Shown here: positions 3,646 to 6,484 of the stretch, piece by piece | Layout of the letters: each line of letters starts with the position of its first letter | Position numbering within the stretch: the first letter of the stretch is position 1 | Origin: Akkermansia muciniphila | GTDB lineage: Bacteria; Verrucomicrobiota; Verrucomicrobiia; Limisphaerales; SXTU01 | Length of the DNA stretch: 6,484 bases | NCBI GenBank assembly: GCA_945872195.1 | Contig: CAMBZO010000157.1 | Span: 1-6,484 of the forward strand | Reading direction: 5' to 3' | Notes under the pieces: generated by a model | Database searches by the model: none | What the model saw: only the letters and a program-made list of their open reading frames with translations | Told to the model about the DNA's origin: nothing | Made by a program: the position numbers and the translations under genes

Positions 3646-6484
3646 TCAGGGCGTCGGCACCGCGCGGAAGAACCGGCGCTGCGTCCCGGAGGAGGTCGTG
3701 TCGATGTAGAACTGGCGGCCGCCCGAGTGAACGATGTTCGTCAGGGTGGTCCAGGAGTTGGCGTTCGAGATGTCAGCCAGATACTCGAAGCGATACTTCG
3801 CGCCCGCCGGGCCATCCAGCGAGATGCCGCCGAAGAACGCGATGTCCGCCGTGCTGATGGGCACTGCGACGCTGGTGACGTTGCCGGCGGCGTTGCTCAC
3901 GCGGACGGTGTAGTTGCCCGCGCTGGCGGACGTGAAACCGGAGAGCGCCAGCGTGCTGCTGTTCGCGCCGGTGATGGCGACGTTGTTCAAGAACCACTGG
4001 TAGCTGAACGGCCCGCTGCCGACGAACGCGCCCACGGGGACGGTCAACGTGAGCGTGCCGCCGCTGCTGACCGTAGCGCCCGGCAGACCGGTGCGGAACA
4101 GCGTGTCGCCGAAGGCCGGCGCCGTGGCGATGTCAACCACGGCCACCGCGCTGGTGACGGAGCCGCTGCTGTTGGCGATGACGAGCTGGTAGTTGCCGTT
4201 GGCGACCTCGACCATGAGCTGCAACTGGCCGTTCTCGCGCAGTTCGGTGGTGTTCAAGCCCGCCGGGATGCCGGTGGTGCTGTGGGCCTGGTCGGCGATG
4301 AGGTAGGCGCGATAACCGAGGATGCTGCTGACATCAATGATGCCGGAAGCCTCTTCATCCTGCGTCAGGAAGCCGGGCTGGCCGGTGGTGAACAGGGTCG
4401 GACGATGCTGCGAGACGAGCACGAGCGAGTCCGTGGCGACGACATACTTCCACGTCTTGGCGATGTGGGCTTGGTTGCCGGGGTCTTCCTGGATGAGCAG
4501 GTTGCCATCGGGGTCAATGCCGATGTTGTCCATCATCTTGGGCCCTTCGGTGCCGTCGAGCAGCATGTCCAGCACGCCGCCCGCCTCCGGGTTGGCAATG
4601 TCAGTGAAGCGCATGCGCCACAGGCGGCTGTTGCCGGTGAAGCTCGCGGTGGTGACGAAGTAGAAGTCGCGCGGGTTGGCCGGATCCCACACGCCGTCCT
4701 CGACGCGCTGGAAGGCGGTCACGCTGTTCGCGTTACCGAGGTTTTCCAACTGCGCCTCGCTCAACGCTCGGACGTCGCCGAAGTTGAACAGCGTGAAGTT
4801 GCGCTGCGCCGCCGTGGTGGCGGTGACTTCCTGCGCGAGGCCCGTGACCTGCACGCCCCAGAGGCTGCCGTTCTGGAGACCGGCCTTCTCGATGTCGAGG
4901 CCGGTGGCCTGCTTGTTGCCAATCCAGACATAGACCTGCGAGTCGGTGGTGCCGTCGTCATCAAGGCCCATCACGATGGTCTTGGCCTGCGCGTGCGGGC
5001 TGGCGACGGAGTTTTCCCAGGCGAACTTGCCGAGGTAGGGCAGTTCCCAAGCCTTCCCGGCGTCGGGGCCGGTGGCGACGAACGCGAAGCCCCGACCATT
5101 GGAGCTTTCCTCGCCGTTCATGAAGATACGGTTCGGCGTGCCGACGCTTCCGCCGGGGAAGTGGAAGGCGGAGACGGCAGGCAGGTCGGCGGAGCAAAGA
5201 CGAGCAATGGTCGTGTTGCTTTGAACGAAGCTGCTACCGTTCCAAATTTGGATGTTCGTGGCGAGGTCACTCACGTTGAGCACCGTGAGGTTGCTCTTGG
5301 CGATGATGATCTTGCTGACGAACGCGCCATTCGAGCCGTGCGCGCGGATGACGCCGAGGTTGGCACCGATTTCATGGTTCGCCAGCACGGTGAAGGTGCC
5401 GTTGCCATTGTCGAACGCACCGAGGCCGTCGAGCAGGCCCACGAGCCGGTGCGGCGTGACGCCGTCGGCCTTGTTGTTGACCGTGTCGCCCACGCTCATG
5501 AGCGAGATGATGGCGTAGCCGGGGTCAATCGCCTCTTGGAAGGGCGGGCGGCTGCTGCTGGGGCCGGTGTGGTCGAGGCCCGCGCTGCCGCGCACGTTGC
5601 TCAACGTGAGCGTGGGGTTGTTCGCGCCGGGGATGGCCACGCCGTTCTTATACCACTGGAACGAGGCGGGCATCTGGCCGGTGAAGCCGGCGCTCAATAC
5701 CACATTCGAGCCCTGCACCACCGTCTGGCCGACGGGCTGCGTGGTGATGGCGGGAGCGTTGCCGGGCGCGGCGGGCAGCGGGTTCGCGAGGCCGGGGATG
5801 GTCAGGCGATACGCGAAGACCATCGTGTCCGCGAGGCCGTTCGCGCCGGAGTTGGCGCCGACGTTCACGCCGTTGTGGATGACGGTCGCAGCGCGGTAGT
5901 CGTTGTCCGTGCCGACGAGCATGAGCCAGTCGTTGGGCGCACCGGGTTCGTTGAGCGGCACGAGGGCGAGGCCTTCATACTTCTCGGGCACGGTGTTGTT
6001 GTCGCGAGCCGCGCCGGCGTTCATGCCGAACTTGGCGAGCTCCGCCGGGTTCAGGAGGTCCACGAAATCCTTGCGGATCGCGGCGATGATGCCGTTCGTG
6101 AGGGCGAGCTGGTCGCCGAGCGCCGGGAGGTTCTTCTGGCCGGCGGTGCCGACGGCCTTGTCCCAGTCGGTGCCGAGGATGTTGCTCGCGCCGTTGAGCT
6201 CCACGAGGTTCACCTTCTTGTAGATCGGCGCGCCGAGCGTGCCGCCCAGGCCGATGCCGTCGCGTTCGAGCACGAGGAGCTGGTGGTCGTTCACCGCGAA
6301 GACTTCGCTGATGGGCGTGTGGCGGGTGGCCGTGACATCGCCGCGCAGGGTGAGCTGATAGACGTATTCGCCGATGAGCCCGTTGAAGTTCGGCGAGGCG
6401 GCCTCGATGTCATACACGAGGATGCGCGTGTGCTGCGAGGCGTTGGCCGCGCCGCTGTCTTGGATGGTCGGGCTTTGGAGCATC
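3646..6484 (-). CDS. Large secreted protein, 5' partial: phytase/esterase-like propeller, PhoX-like phosphatase propeller, Ig-like domains
   Basis: At least 945 residues; the reading frame is open to the window edge. The first visible Met (6483) is not taken as the start because no signal peptide is present and the first domain is already under way. Numbered from that Met: residues 1-230 are the later part of an 'esterase-like activity of phytase' propeller (LQSPTIQDS, ISEVFAVNDHQLLVLERDG, EKYEGLALVPLN, LVGTDNDY). Residues 243-302 are the first part of an Ig-like domain (QPVGQTVVQGSNVVL, FQWYKNGVAIPGA). Residues 305-757 are a full-length PhoX/DUF839-like propeller (GPSSSRPPF, VLANHEIG, RLCSADL, FMNGEES, DNIGIDPDGNLLIQED, ELRENGQLQLM). 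Residues 761-786 are the last strands of an Ig domain, 787-877 a complete Ig domain, and 880-945 a C-terminal module (YRFEYLAD...SW..L...RRFFRAVP). The likely role is extracytoplasmic phosphate-ester hydrolysis, probably metal-dependent. The domain calls are firm; activity and substrate are inferred. Neighbouring pstS supports a phosphate role. Confidence 0.85.
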   Translation of the reverse strand, partial: MLQSPTIQDSGAANASQHTRILVYDIEAASPNFNGLIGEYVYQLTLRGDVTATRHTPISEVFAVNDHQLLVLERDGIGLGGTLGAPIYKKVNLVELNGASNILGTDWDKAVGTAGQKNLPALGDQLALTNGIIAAIRKDFVDLLNPAELAKFGMNAGAARDNNTVPEKYEGLALVPLNEPGAPNDWLMLVGTDNDYRAATVIHNGVNVGANSGANGLADTMVFAYRLTIPGLANPLPAAPGNAPAITTQPVGQTVVQGSNVVLSAGFTGQMPASFQWYKNGVAIPGANNPTLTLSNVRGSAGLDHTGPSSSRPPFQEAIDPGYAIISLMSVGDTVNNKADGVTPHRLVGLLDGLGAFDNGNGTFTVLANHEIGANLGVIRAHGSNGAFVSKIIIAKSNLTVLNVSDLATNIQIWNGSSFVQSNTTIARLCSADLPAVSAFHFPGGSVGTPNRIFMNGEESSNGRGFAFVATGPDAGKAWELPYLGKFAWENSVASPHAQAKTIVMGLDDDGTTDSQVYVWIGNKQATGLDIEKAGLQNGSLWGVQVTGLAQEVTATTAAQRNFTLFNFGDVRALSEAQLENLGNANSVTAFQRVEDGVWDPANPRDFYFVTTASFTGNSRLWRMRFTDIANPEAGGVLDMLLDGTEGPKMMDNIGIDPDGNLLIQEDPGNQAHIAKTWKYVVATDSLVLVSQHRPTLFTTGQPGFLTQDEEASGIIDVSSILGYRAYLIADQAHSTTGIPAGLNTTELRENGQLQLMVEVANGNYQLVIANSSGSVTSAVAVVDIATAPAFGDTLFRTGLPGATVSSGGTLTLTVPVGAFVGSGPFSYQWFLNNVAITGANSSTLALSGFTSASAGNYTVRVSNAAGNVTSVAVPISTADIAFFGGISLDGPAGAKYRFEYLADISNANSWTTLTNIVHSGGRQFYIDTTSSGTQRRFFRAVPTP

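Noticed and set aside
5560..5600. A frameshift as the cause of the incomplete first Ig domain.
   Set aside because: The frame continues straight into a well-formed PhoX-like start (GPSSSRPPF), and the missing Ig strands are found after that module, so insertion explains it better.

Overview
The window reads like a piece of a GC-rich Verrucomicrobia-type chromosome (Limisphaerales/Pedosphaera-like; my inference). The clues are a large secreted protein built of beta-propeller enzyme modules, Ig-like domains and the C-terminal YRFEYLAD...SW..L...FFR module common in that phylum, plus an ArsR/DUF6428/ArsC gene set, and five visible start codons that all lack a Shine-Dalgarno sequence. No tRNA, rRNA, CRISPR array or insertion sequence was seen.

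Layout. Positions 1-112 hold nothing I can assign. A Tat-exported Rieske 2Fe-2S protein is encoded on the minus strand (113-916). A 175-base divergent gap follows, carrying four 7-base repeats spaced at exactly 11 bases, which looks like a Pho-box array. On the plus strand come a PstS-type phosphate-binding protein (1092-1943), an ArsR repressor (2016-2372), a perfect 16-base palindrome that is a good ArsR operator candidate (2389-2404), a DUF6428 protein (2466-2945) and a thioredoxin-type arsenate reductase ArsC (2966-3409). An intrinsic terminator closes this block (3448-3475). Two further hairpins (3534-3574 and 3602-3631) serve the converging minus-strand gene, which fills the rest of the window (3646 to the right edge). 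Its 5' end lies outside the window.

How the genes fit together. The theme is phosphate and its toxic mimic arsenate. The large protein joins a phytase/esterase-like propeller to a PhoX-like phosphatase propeller and could release phosphate outside the cytoplasm. PstS would capture it, possibly under phosphate-starvation control. Arsenate enters along with phosphate, and ArsR/DUF6428/ArsC would sense and reduce it. No arsenite exporter (ACR3/ArsB) and no pstCAB genes are present here, so both must be encoded elsewhere if the pathways are complete. The Rieske protein is a periplasmic electron carrier with no visible partner.

The most striking observation is that the PhoX-like module sits inside an Ig-like domain: the first half of the Ig fold precedes it and the last two strands follow it. 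Also notable is that the tetranucleotide CTAG occurs only four times in the window, once in the leader of each plus-strand gene.
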